Assembly: GCA_902495945.1 (NCBI GenBank)
Contig: CABUZD010000002.1
Location: 1-38,662 of the forward strand
DNA: 38,662 bases
Direction of reading: 5' to 3'
Origin: an uncultured Collinsella sp.
Lineage (GTDB): Bacteria > Actinomycetota > Coriobacteriia > Coriobacteriales > Coriobacteriaceae
Positions within the stretch are counted from its first letter, which is position 1. Every line of letters starts with the position of its first letter. Positions 29,049 through 38,662 of this stretch are shown here, piece by piece. The notes under the pieces were generated by a model. The model made no database searches and had not been told where the DNA came from. It worked only from the letters and a program-made list of their open reading frames with translations. Position numbers and translations under genes: made by a program.

Positions 29049-32000
29049 CTAGTCATCATCACTAGCGCCCAGCTGTTGCAGCAGCATGAGTGCCGCGGCC
29101 ACGGGGCCGGTGCCGTCGTTGGCGTCGAGGCCGCGACCCAGGCCGCTGCCCGCGCCGGCGCCCGCCTTGTAGGGCACCGACAGCTTGCGGCTCTTGGGGA
29201 AGTTCACCGCGCCATAGCGGGTCTTAAGCTCAAAGGCCACCTTCTTGGGCACGTCGACGCCCAAAAACGTGATGCGGCCGCCACTGAGCGTGACGCTCTC
29301 GAGCCCCAGGCGCTCGCCGCGAATGCGGATTCGTGCGCGATTGAACAGGTTGAGTCCCGCCAGCGGCAGCTCGCCATGCGCGGCCTCGGTCTCTTCCTGC
29401 ACCTCATCGATGCTCTCCAGGTCCTCGGCCGCTGCGAGCTTACGGTACACGAGCACGCGCTGATCCACCGCCGGCAGGTACTCCTCGGACAAGAAGTAGT
29501 CGGCCGGCAGGTTGATGCCCACGCTCGCCGCCTCCACGCCGGCGTCGTCATCGCCGCGCGCCTCGGCCACGGCCTGGCCCAGCATCTGCGTAAACAGGTC
29601 AAAGCCCACGCTCGACAGGTTGCCGTGCTGCTCGGCACCCATGAGCGAACCGGCACCGCGGATCTCCAGATCGCGCATGGCGATGCGCATGCCGCTGCCC
29701 AGGTCCTGGAACTCGGAAAGCGCGGTCAGACGCGCCGTAGCCTCCTCGGTGAGCGGCAGCTCACCCGGGAACATAAAGTACGCGTATGCCTGCGTGGCCG
29801 AGCGGCCAACACGGCCCTTGAGCTGGTAGAGCTGTGCCAGGCCCAAGCGCTGCGAGTCCTCGATGATCAGCGTGTTGGCCGTTGCGTTGTCGATGCCGCT
29901 CTCCACGATGGTCGTGGCGATGAGCACGTCGATCTTCTTGGTCGCGAACTCGATCATCACGTCCTCGACCTCGCGCGGGCTCATCTTGCCGTGCGCCACG
30001 CCCACGCGCGCCTCGGGCGCGGCCTCGTGCACGCGCGCCACGGCATCATCGATGGTCTTGACGCGGTTGGACACGTAATACACCTGACCGCCGCGGCCCA
30101 CCTCCAGGCGAATCGCCGCACTCACCACGTCGGGGTCGTACTCCCCCACGTGCACGATCACGGGACGACGCCCGGTCGGCGGCGTCGTGATCAGGCTCAT
30201 GTCGCGCACACCGCTCGTGGCCATCTGCATGGTTCGCGGAATCGGCGTTGCCGAAAGCGTGAGCACGTCAATCTGCTCGCGCAGGTTCTTGAGCTGCTCC
30301 TTGTGCTGCACACCAAAGCGCTGCTCCTCGTCAATGATCACCAAGCCTAGGTTCTTGGGGTTCACATCGGCCGAAAGCAGACGATGCGTGCCGATGAGCA
30401 CGTCGATCGTGCCCTCGGCAAACGCCTTGAGCGCGCGCTTCTGCTGCGCCGGCGTGCGGAAGCGGCTGAGCACCTCGACCTCGAGGCCAAACGGGGCAAA
30501 GCGCTCAAAGAAGGTCTCGTAGTGCTGCTGGGCCAGAATGGTTGTGGGGCAGAGCACCATGACCTGACGGCCGGAGTCCACGCACTTAAACGCCGCGCGC
30601 AGGGCAACCTCGGTCTTGCCGAAACCCACGTCGCCGCACAGCAGGCGGTCCATAGGCTTGGGCGCCTCCATGTCGGCCTTGATGTCGGCGATAGCCTCCA
30701 GCTGGTCACGCGTCTCGTCGTAGGGGAAGCTCTCCTCCATCTCGATCTGCTCGGGCGTATCGGGCGGACAGGCGATACCGGTAATCGACGAGCGGCGTGT
30801 ATACAGGTCGACCAGGTCAAACGCCAGCTTTTTGGCGTTCTTGCGTGCCTTGTTGGTGGCACGCGTCCAGTCGGCGGTATTGAGCCTGGTCAGGCGCGGC
30901 TTGTCGCCGTCGGGGCCAACATAGCGTGTGATGCGGTCGACCTGCTCGAGCGGCACGTAGAGCTTGTCGCCGTCGGCATATTCCAGCAAAAAGTAGTCGC
31001 GCTCCTTGCCGCCCACTTCCTGGCGCGCGATCTCGCTAAAGAGCGCGATGCCGTGGGTGGCGTGCACCACGTAATCGCCCGGCTTAAACGGGAACGTGAT
31101 CTGCGTAATGTCCACCTTGCGGCGGCTGCGCGCGCGGTTGGCGTCCATGCGGGCGTTGAGGTCGGCGATCGAGAACACGGCCAGGTTGGCATCGGGCACC
31201 ACCACGCCCTGCGGCAAGGCGGCATCGACAAAGGTCACACGTCCGCGCGAAATAGTGGGCACGGCGGCGCCGGCGGCAGCCTGCGCGGCGCCCGCCTCGA
31301 GCGAGCGGGCGTTGAGCGCGTCGGCCTTACGCTCGCGAATGGAAGCATGGGCCTCCTGGCGTGCGGCACGGTCGGCGGAATCCGCCGCTGCCACGCGAAC
31401 GCGGTCGCCGATAGCGCCGACATTTTCGGGCGCCGCGGTCAGCGATTCCTCAAAGGTAATGCCCTCGTCGCCAAAGGTGAGCTCCATCGACTCGCGCGCA
31501 CCGCGGTCGGGGATGGCAAACACGCAGGCATAGCGCTTGCCCACGACCTCCTGGATGCGCGTCATAAAACGGTTGTCCGAGCCTGCGATGGCCGGCTGCT
31601 CAATCTTGAGCTCGGCCGTCACCGCACCGCCGGCACGGATGAGGCTCACGTAGTTCAGGCGCTGCTGGGCACCAAAATCGAGCTGTTGGGCGCGCACGTA
31701 CAGACCATCCAGGCGGTCAATCCCTGCCTCGCCGGCACGGGCCTCAATATCCTCGTAGGCGCGCAGGCAGTCGTCGAACAGCGAGCGCGGCTCGGACAGA
31801 ACCACGAGTGCCTTGCCGCTCACGTGCGCCAACGGGCTTACGGTCTGGCCGTACATCACCGGCAAAAAGCGGTCGAGCTCGGGCGTGACGATGCGCGCAT
31901 CCACCATCTCGAGCAGCGCCGCCAGCTTGCTGTCGTCCTGGCTGGCACGGTAGAGCGCCACGTGCATGTTGTGGACGGCATCGTCGGTAAGCGCCAGCTC

Positions 32001-32681
32001 GCGGCAGGGGAAGACCTCGATACTGTCCTCGTTGCCGATGGTTTGGCCCGTGGAGCTCACCATACGGCGGATGCGGTCAATCTCATCGCCGAAAAACTCA
32101 ATGCGCACGGGCGCCTTTTCCTGCGCGGGAAACACCTCGACGGTGTCACCGTGCACGCGGAACAGACCGGGCGCATCGGCGGCACCGGCATTGGTGTAGC
32201 CCATGCCCACCAGGCGCTGCGGCACCTCGTCAAAGGGAATCTCCTCGCCCACCGCAAAGGTCGTGGACTCCCAATAGTGGCTCTCGACCGGCGGCACGCA
32301 ACGCAGCAGCGCGCGAGCCGAGGCGACCATGATGCAGTTGTCTCCGCGCACGATGCGTCCCAGTGCCTCGCAGCGCTGCGCCACCACGGCATCGTCGGGC
32401 GCCTGCTCGCGCCACGGATAGTCCTTGCGCTCGGGAAAACGGCACACGTGCGCTAGGCCCACGTAGGCGGCAAGGCTGCGCGCGGCGCGATCGGCCGCAT
32501 CCTCGCCACTCACAATGTAGACCGTGGGACGCGGGCGGCGCGCAAACTGGGCGGCCGCCATAAGCGTGCGGCCCGACTGCGACACAGCCAGCGTCACGTC
32601 CTCGCCGGCATCGAGTCCGGCCTCGACGGTCTGCAGCGCCTCGGCAGTGTAGAGCTGCGCGGCTATACGGTGAATGAGCAT
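29049..32681 (-). CDS. mfd: Transcription-repair coupling factor Mfd
   Basis: A DNA translocase of 1210 aa that removes RNA polymerase stalled at lesions and recruits UvrA. The N-terminal UvrB-like region covers about 1-420, with the typical RFPERKDYPWRE and VHGDTVEVFPAQEKAPVRIEFFGDEID segments. The RNA-polymerase-interaction domain begins near 533 (PGDYVVHATHGIALF). The RecG-like translocase has Walker A GDVGFGKT (683-690), DEEQ (784-787) and GTHRLLS. The TRCF C-terminal domain follows, and a Gly/Ala-rich tail (about 1175-1205) is a local addition. The ATG at 32681 has GGAGG 6 bases upstream. A terminator hairpin lies 25 bp above the start, so nth and mfd may be linked only by read-through. 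Confidence 0.97.
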   Translation of the reverse strand: MLIHRIAAQLYTAEALQTVEAGLDAGEDVTLAVSQSGRTLMAAAQFARRPRPTVYIVSGEDAADRAARSLAAYVGLAHVCRFPERKDYPWREQAPDDAVVAQRCEALGRIVRGDNCIMVASARALLRCVPPVESHYWESTTFAVGEEIPFDEVPQRLVGMGYTNAGAADAPGLFRVHGDTVEVFPAQEKAPVRIEFFGDEIDRIRRMVSSTGQTIGNEDSIEVFPCRELALTDDAVHNMHVALYRASQDDSKLAALLEMVDARIVTPELDRFLPVMYGQTVSPLAHVSGKALVVLSEPRSLFDDCLRAYEDIEARAGEAGIDRLDGLYVRAQQLDFGAQQRLNYVSLIRAGGAVTAELKIEQPAIAGSDNRFMTRIQEVVGKRYACVFAIPDRGARESMELTFGDEGITFEESLTAAPENVGAIGDRVRVAAADSADRAARQEAHASIRERKADALNARSLEAGAAQAAAGAAVPTISRGRVTFVDAALPQGVVVPDANLAVFSIADLNARMDANRARSRRKVDITQITFPFKPGDYVVHATHGIALFSEIARQEVGGKERDYFLLEYADGDKLYVPLEQVDRITRYVGPDGDKPRLTRLNTADWTRATNKARKNAKKLAFDLVDLYTRRSSITGIACPPDTPEQIEMEESFPYDETRDQLEAIADIKADMEAPKPMDRLLCGDVGFGKTEVALRAAFKCVDSGRQVMVLCPTTILAQQHYETFFERFAPFGLEVEVLSRFRTPAQQKRALKAFAEGTIDVLIGTHRLLSADVNPKNLGLVIIDEEQRFGVQHKEQLKNLREQIDVLTLSATPIPRTMQMATSGVRDMSLITTPPTGRRPVIVHVGEYDPDVVSAAIRLEVGRGGQVYYVSNRVKTIDDAVARVHEAAPEARVGVAHGKMSPREVEDVMIEFATKKIDVLIATTIVESGIDNATANTLIIEDSQRLGLAQLYQLKGRVGRSATQAYAYFMFPGELPLTEEATARLTALSEFQDLGSGMRIAMRDLEIRGAGSLMGAEQHGNLSSVGFDLFTQMLGQAVAEARGDDDAGVEAASVGINLPADYFLSEEYLPAVDQRVLVYRKLAAAEDLESIDEVQEETEAAHGELPLAGLNLFNRARIRIRGERLGLESVTLSGGRITFLGVDVPKKVAFELKTRYGAVNFPKSRKLSVPYKAGAGAGSGLGRGLDANDGTGPVAAALMLLQQLGASDDD

Positions 32682-32706
32682 GCTGTTCCTCCGGCATTGC
32701 AACGCC

Positions 32707-32734
32707 AAAAGCCCGCCGGGGCAAGCTCGGCGGG
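32707..32734 (-). terminator. Terminator in the nth-mfd gap
   Basis: CCCGCCG (32712-32718) pairs with CGGCGGG (32728-32734), followed on the minus strand by CTTTT. It lies directly above the mfd ribosome site and could attenuate read-through. Confidence 0.7.
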
Positions 32735-32838
32735 TCGTACGTCAAATACATTGTCTGTCATGGTAGCGCATGGAGAGGACTCCGGCTCAAGGGCAAACCC
32801 AGCCCCGCAAAAAACGCCAGACGAAGATGCGTTCCGCC

Positions 32839-33504
32839 CTACCCCGCTACGCGCACGCTGGGGCACAAATCTGCCAGCGGGCACTCGTCACACTTGGGTT
32901 TGCGGGCGTCGCAGATCTCGCGACCGAAGGTGATCCACTGATGGTTAACCGACTCCCAATACTCGTGCGGCAAAATCTTGAGCAAATCCTGCTCGGTCTT
33001 GAGTGGCTCCTTTGCATGCGTCTTGGGACTCAGCATCAGGCGGTGCGCAATGCGGTTGACATGCGTGTCCACCGCAATGCCCTCCACGATGCCATACCCC
33101 ACGTTGAGCACGATGTTCGCCGTCTTGCGTCCCACGCCCGGCAGCTTCACGAGTTCCTTCATGTCGGCCGGCACCTCGCCGCCATAGTCGGCGACGATCA
33201 TCTGCGCGGCCTCGACGGCATGCTTGGCTTTGCTCTTGTAGAAGCCGAGTGACTTGATGGTGTCTGCCACGTCAGCCACGCTCGCCCCAGCCATGGCCTC
33301 GGGCGTGGGCCACTGGGCAAACAGCCGCGGCGTCACCTTGTTGACCTGCGCATCGGTCGTTTGCGCCGAGAGCAGCACCGCGATCAGCAGGCGGAAGGGA
33401 TTCTCGTGGTCCAAAAAGCACTCGACCGGGCCATAGCGACGGTTGAGGCGCTCACACACCTCAACGGCGCGCTCGCGCTTGGCGGCATTGGTCTCGCGTG
33501 GCAT
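32839..33504 (-). CDS. nth: Endonuclease III
   Basis: A bifunctional DNA glycosylase/AP lyase of 221 aa that excises oxidised pyrimidines. The helix-hairpin-helix LPGVGRKTA (121-129) holds the catalytic K127, and D146 in AVDTHVNRI is the second catalytic residue. The 4Fe-4S cluster ligands are C198, C205, C208 and C214 with the standard 6-2-5 spacing. The ATG at 33504 has GAGGAG 6 bases upstream; M1 at 33528 is rejected. It lies upstream of mfd, another repair gene, and 63 bp downstream of the ABC transporter gene. Confidence 0.96.
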   Translation of the reverse strand: MPRETNAAKRERAVEVCERLNRRYGPVECFLDHENPFRLLIAVLLSAQTTDAQVNKVTPRLFAQWPTPEAMAGASVADVADTIKSLGFYKSKAKHAVEAAQMIVADYGGEVPADMKELVKLPGVGRKTANIVLNVGYGIVEGIAVDTHVNRIAHRLMLSPKTHAKEPLKTEQDLLKILPHEYWESVNHQWITFGREICDARKPKCDECPLADLCPSVRVAG

Positions 33505-33567
33505 AACGACTCCTCGGCTCAACGGCACAATAAACTTATGGGCACAATTGTCCCACGTCCGAGACGC

Positions 33568-35370
<1,803 letters not shown>

Positions 35371-35421
35371 GGGCTTCCTTTCGCGTCTGATAGGGCGAAA
35401 CGCCATTGTTGCACACTAAAG

Positions 35422-35478
35422 CGCACTTCAGGCAAGTGCGACGCGAAAAGCGCCCGCGCCCCGCGCTTGCGCAGGCGC
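35422..35478 (-). terminator. Hairpin pair after rmuC
   Basis: The first is a 10-bp GC-rich stem with one mismatch (35450-35459 with 35469-35478), followed on the minus strand by TTTTCG. The second hairpin is CGCACTT/AAGTGCG (35422-35428 with 35434-35440). Together they separate rmuC from the ABC exporter. Confidence 0.7.
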
Positions 35479-35495
35479 CCCGCCGTCAGATGAAG

Positions 35496-36851
35496 CTAGT
35501 CCTCGTCTTTTTGGTCTGCGAGCAGGCTCGCAGACGTAAGCCCCAAGATCTCGTCGGCCTCCTCGGCATCTTCCAGGGCGTCGATGTCCTTGAGCTTGCG
35601 CTCCATGACGTTGGTGCGCGTGGTGATGATGCCCTCGACCGTTTTGCCCGCGGTCTCGATCTGCTGCTGGGCGCGGCGCAGCGCCTTTTGATAGCGCGGC
35701 AGCTCGGCCTTGACAGCGGAGAGCACGCGCAGTACATCGTCGGTGCGTTTTTGCAGCTTAAACGTTTGGTAACTCATCTGCAGGCTGTTGAGAATGGCCG
35801 CCATGGTGCTGGGGCCGGCAACGTTGACGTGATAGTCGCGGCCCAGGGTCTCGATAAGCCCGGGGCGGCTGACGACCTCGGCGTACAGTCCTTCAAACGG
35901 CACGAACATGATGCCAAAGTTGGTCGTTGCCGGCACACTCAGGTACTTTTCGCAGATATCCTTGGCCCCGCGCTTGACCATGGTGTCGAGCGTCTTGCGC
36001 GCAGCCGCCACGGTCTCCGCATCGCCCGACTCCTGCGCGTCGAGCAAATGCTCGTACGCGTCGCCCGGAAACTTGGAGTCAATCGGCAGCAGCACGGGAT
36101 CGCCCTCGTCCACCGGCAGCTTGACGGCAAACTCAACACGCTCCGAGGCTCCGGGCCTGGTGGCAACGTTTTCCAGATACTGGTCGGGTGTGAGGATGTC
36201 CGTCAGGATCGCACCCAGCTGCACCTCGCCCAAAATACCGCGCGCCTTCACATTGCCCAGCACGCGCTTAAGATCGCCCACGCCGGTGGCGATGGATTGC
36301 ATGTCGCCCAGGCCCTTGTACACGGCCTCGAGCTGGTCGCTCACCTGCTTAAACGATGCCGACAGGCGATCGTTGAGCGTGCGGGAGAGCTTCTCGTCCA
36401 CCGTTGCGCGCATCTGATCGAGTTGCACGTTGTTGTCTTTGCGGATAGCACCCAGCTGGGCATCGACCGTCTCGCGCACCTTGTCCAGGCGGTGCTCGAT
36501 GCCCTCGCGGTTGGCACCGAGCTGTTGGGCCGTCTCGCAGCGCAGGTCATCCATCCGGTCACCAGCTTGCGAAAACTCACGTGCGATGGTCAGGTAACGT
36601 TGCTGCTCCACGGCCGCATCTGTCGTCTGCTGCTGCGCGATGGCATTGGCCGTGCGGCGAGTTTCGGCCAGCGCGACGTTCAGGGCATCGAGCGCGTTGT
36701 TGGCCTGCTCGAGTGCTGCCAGCGTTTCCGCGCTACTGTCGCCACGCTCCCGCAACTCGGCACGCAGGCTCTTGAGCTGGAGGGCGCAAGCCACAGCAAC
36801 CCCCACCGCCACCAAGGCGATCGCAACAAGCACAATATCAATAGCAGACAT
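35496..36851 (-). CDS. rmuC: DNA recombination protein RmuC homologue
   Basis: A protein of 451 aa. An N-terminal membrane helix (about 3-25) is followed by a long coiled-coil rich in Glu, Gln, Arg and Ala (about 27-190). The RmuC domain (about 200-420) contains KARGILGEVQLGAILTDILTPDQYLENV, VLLPIDSKFPGDAYEHLLDA and GIMFVPFEGLYAEV. RmuC limits genome rearrangement in E. coli; its mechanism is not settled, though a nuclease-like fold is proposed. The ATG at 36851 has GGAG 3 bases upstream, a short spacing, but the membrane helix starts immediately after it. A terminator follows. Confidence 0.93.
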   Translation of the reverse strand: MSAIDIVLVAIALVAVGVAVACALQLKSLRAELRERGDSSAETLAALEQANNALDALNVALAETRRTANAIAQQQTTDAAVEQQRYLTIAREFSQAGDRMDDLRCETAQQLGANREGIEHRLDKVRETVDAQLGAIRKDNNVQLDQMRATVDEKLSRTLNDRLSASFKQVSDQLEAVYKGLGDMQSIATGVGDLKRVLGNVKARGILGEVQLGAILTDILTPDQYLENVATRPGASERVEFAVKLPVDEGDPVLLPIDSKFPGDAYEHLLDAQESGDAETVAAARKTLDTMVKRGAKDICEKYLSVPATTNFGIMFVPFEGLYAEVVSRPGLIETLGRDYHVNVAGPSTMAAILNSLQMSYQTFKLQKRTDDVLRVLSAVKAELPRYQKALRRAQQQIETAGKTVEGIITTRTNVMERKLKDIDALEDAEEADEILGLTSASLLADQKDED

Positions 36852-36975
36852 AAACTCCGCCCAACAAACCCAATCGAGCACCAATCAAAACCGCGATCAA
36901 TCTTACCCCGCCACACGCACGGATCACCCACTGCCTTGCAGACAAATTTCTCTTAGAGCCGCGGACGCTAAAACG

Positions 36976-37410
36976 CTAGCTCTCCCAGCCGGTGCGAATG
37001 GTTGTCATGACGTCGCCTAGGCGCTGGCCGAGGGCTGACAGATGTTGGAGCACCTCGTTGGGCGATGCGCCGTTGAGGATGCACGTGAGGGCATACGACG
37101 CCAGAAAGATGGCCGCAAGCCCTAACGGGATGAGCACGATCATCGCCAATGTGCGCAAGCGCTGGCCCACACGGCGACGACGCGCACGACGCTTGTCGAA
37201 CGCGAGCTCCTGCGCATATGAATCTTGCTGTACGGAATAGGCCTCTGGCGCCGATTCACACCCGGGCACAGCTGCAGGTACAGCAGCGGGCACGACATTT
37301 TGCGCAAAGGGCTGGACTGCCGCCCCTTGCATTTGTATCTCCATGAGTCGTTGCTGCTGACGCAACATGCGCTCGGCTTGTTGCTGCGGAGTCTCAAGAA
37401 ACAGATCCAT
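36976..37410 (-). CDS. Unassigned single-pass membrane protein
   Basis: Not recognised; 144 aa. A Gln-rich helical N-terminus (ETPQQQAERMLRQQQRLMEIQ, about 6-26) looks amphipathic or coiled-coil. An Ala/Val/Pro-rich stretch follows, then a strongly basic patch (KRRARRRRVGQRLR) just before one hydrophobic segment (about 90-112) and a short C-terminal tail. This suggests a type II orientation with the N-terminus in the cytosol. The ATG at 37410 has GGAGG 5 bases upstream, which decides it over the ATG at 37422. It is 124 bp upstream of rmuC on the same strand, and the gap shows no terminator, so co-transcription is possible. Confidence 0.65.
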   Translation of the reverse strand: MDLFLETPQQQAERMLRQQQRLMEIQMQGAAVQPFAQNVVPAAVPAAVPGCESAPEAYSVQQDSYAQELAFDKRRARRRRVGQRLRTLAMIVLIPLGLAAIFLASYALTCILNGASPNEVLQHLSALGQRLGDVMTTIRTGWES

Positions 37411-37422
37411 GCTGGCCTCCAA

Positions 37423-37660
37423 AATCGGAGCATTCGACGCTTACGACCAGCATCCCGCACCGCCATGACCGCGACAACGCAATCGCCGGCAATAGCCACA
37501 AAGTTTCTTTTGCTCAAAAGCTGTCGAAAACCTCAACAACTCCCCTACCAGCACTTTCTCTGAGCTTTTTTCGCCAGCAATCTTTTGGCCTTCCACCCTT
37601 ACACCAACTGACCAAAATCTAACCAAAAACTTGACGGAAATTGTGAAGACAGGGACCCCA
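37423..37660. other. Non-coding leader region of the small membrane protein gene
   Basis: About 240 bp with no credible gene. Minus-strand features are a tandem TTTTGGTTAGA/TTTTGGTCAG direct repeat near 37603-37627 and a weak TTGGTT-N17-TGTAAG promoter-like pair. Nothing stronger was seen. Confidence 0.3.
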
Positions 37661-37663
37661 TAC

Positions 37664-37693
37664 AAAAACGTGCCGCCCCAAAAGGGGCGGCAC
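37664..37693 (-). terminator. Terminator below the right-hand membrane protein gene
   Basis: A perfect 10-bp stem (37670-37679 with 37684-37693) with an AAAA loop, followed on the minus strand by TTTTTG. Confidence 0.88.
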
Positions 37694-37735
37694 ACAAACC
37701 AATCTATGAGCCAAAACTCGCTGGCAAGCCCGCGC

Positions 37736-37821
37736 CGTCAGACCCGCGGCGTATGCCTTTGCCTCGCGCGACTCTGCGAAGCCGTGAGCGAGAGGGAAAG
37801 GGATGCGCCGCGGGTCTGACG
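37736..37821 (-). other. Long 3'-UTR hairpin
   Basis: A perfect 16-bp GC-rich stem (37736-37751 with 37806-37821) encloses about 54 bases that can pair further (GCCTTTGCCTC with GAGGGAAAGG). A smaller CGGAGCG/CGCTCCG hairpin adjoins it at about 37824-37858. It lies between the stop of the 37876-38508 gene and its terminator. Confidence 0.6.
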
Positions 37822-37875
37822 CCCGGAGCGGTAAGGCCGGCAGTTGCCCTGCGCTCCGTGGTCGGTGAGGACAGA

Positions 37876-38508
37876 CTACATGCCCGCGAGACCGCGGGCG
37901 GCGGTGGCGCACAGAAACGCCAAGGCTAGAATCACGAGCGAGCCCGCGATGTCTGCCAGCACGCCCATTGCACGGCGTTCAAACAACCAGCTCTCAAAGT
38001 GCGGGGCGACGTTGCGCCAAACACGCCACAGCAAGATGCCCATACCGATGACGCCCGGGATATTGAGCAGTAGGATCTCGGAGCACAAAAGACCGATCAG
38101 GTTACCGGCGGCAAAGCCCGCATCACCCTCGCAGTATTTGCGGTAGACCATATACAGCATGTACGCCACAAACGGTTGCAAGCACGCAGAAATAAACGAG
38201 ACCACCATCGAGGGGTCCTGCGAAAAGACCTCGGTGAGTTTATCGACACTCGTGGCGTCCTTCGAAGCCAAGAATAAACCGATAACCACAAGGGGCACCA
38301 CGCCCAAAATTACCTCGACCAGAGTAAACAACTTGGCAGTCAAATCCTCACTAGCCGAATTCAAATGAGGCGCCCACTCAGGATGAGCATGCGCGCCGAC
38401 TTTCTTGTCCTTCTCAGCACGATCGGCCTTTTTACCCTCGGCAACCCGACGACCAGGATCCTTGCGAGTTCCCGCCGCAGCAACCCGAGCTCGAGACTTC
38501 TTACCCAT
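37876..38508 (-). CDS. Unassigned membrane protein with basic N-terminus
   Basis: Not recognised; 210 aa. The first 45 residues are highly charged (KKSRARVAAAGTRKDPGRRVAEGKKADRAEKDKK). About four hydrophobic segments follow: FTLVEVILGVVPLVVIGLFLA, VVSFISACLQPFVAYMLYMVY, NLIGLLCSEILLLNIPGVIGMGILLW and LADIAGSLVILALAFLCATAA. No motif suggests a function. The ATG at 38508 is chosen because GGGGTG lies 7 bases upstream; the ATG at 38523 is possible. The gene is followed by a large hairpin and a terminator. Confidence 0.65.
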   Translation of the reverse strand: MGKKSRARVAAAGTRKDPGRRVAEGKKADRAEKDKKVGAHAHPEWAPHLNSASEDLTAKLFTLVEVILGVVPLVVIGLFLASKDATSVDKLTEVFSQDPSMVVSFISACLQPFVAYMLYMVYRKYCEGDAGFAAGNLIGLLCSEILLLNIPGVIGMGILLWRVWRNVAPHFESWLFERRAMGVLADIAGSLVILALAFLCATAARGLAGM

Positions 38509-38642
38509 ACAAAAACACCCCATCAGGTAGTAGATAAACTAAAAGCCGCTACCCAGTGTACCCCCTAAACAACGGCGCCGCCCCAACCCGGAGCAAGCCC
38601 CGTCAACCAAATGGCCGCAACCCAATCCCTATACAAAACGTG

Positions 38643-38659
38643 CCCCCCCCAACGGGGGT
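38643..38659. terminator. Hairpin at the right edge
   Basis: CCCCC and GGGGG flank a short AAC loop, preceded by TACAAAACGTG. This resembles the terminator at 37661-37693 (TACAAAAACGTG, stem). It is probably the terminator of a minus-strand gene beyond the window. Confidence 0.45.
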
Positions 38660-38662
38660 GAG

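Noticed and set aside
30384..32456. 690-codon open frame antisense to mfd
   Set aside because: Same GC-bias shadow; no recognisable protein, while the mfd motifs are complete on the other strand.

Overview
The window looks like chromosome from a gut actinobacterium of the class Coriobacteriia, most likely Collinsella or a close relative. The basis is GC-rich coding DNA with AT-rich promoters, many sugar PTS genes and GntR regulators, and protein flavour; this was not tested by database search. There are no rRNA or tRNA genes, CRISPR arrays, insertion sequences or phage genes. Most genes lie on the minus strand.

The theme of the first 26 kb is a repeated set of FrlB-like SIS-domain sugar-phosphate deglycases, GntR/UTRA repressors and mannose-family PTS permeases. 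Set 1 (1-3808): GntR1, EIIA, EIIB, SIS1 and an EIIC that runs off the left edge. Set 2 (11755-13623): GntR2 and SIS2, with no transporter, behind recQ. Set 3 (15963-22769): a fused EIIAB, EIIC, EIID, SIS3, a HAD phosphatase, a YitT membrane protein and GntR3. Set 4 (22952-26344): an EamA transporter and SIS4, divergent from GntR4. All four SIS proteins keep the Glu and His, 16 residues apart, used by FraB-type deglycases, and end in an FrlB-like RRY-x(5)-Y tail. The simplest reading is import and phosphorylation of Amadori compounds (fructoselysine, glucoselysine or other fructosyl-amino acids) by the PTS, followed by deglycation to a hexose phosphate and a free amino acid. Substrates cannot be read from sequence. 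Each set has its own candidate operator sequences.

Between the sets are an M16C metallopeptidase (4235-7279), a hicAB toxin-antitoxin pair with an operator over its promoter (7383-8020), 5-formyl-THF cyclo-ligase, homoserine O-acetyltransferase (metA type), an L-lactate/2-hydroxyacid dehydrogenase, a cyclase-family hydrolase and recQ. From 26390 to the right end the genes are ordinary: a GNAT acetyltransferase, a threonine-aldolase-like PLP enzyme, a PAP2 phosphatase, mfd, nth, an ABC exporter, rmuC and two small unassigned proteins.

The intergenic regions hold several structured repeats. Most striking is a roughly 165-215 bp element at 15748-15957 and 24260-24423. Its long stem is kept while the stem sequence changes completely, and a third fragment lies at 29017-29046. 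A second 51-bp hairpin element occurs at 8073-8123 and 16774-16824 with compensatory changes. A nested 119-bp palindrome lies at 18053-18171.
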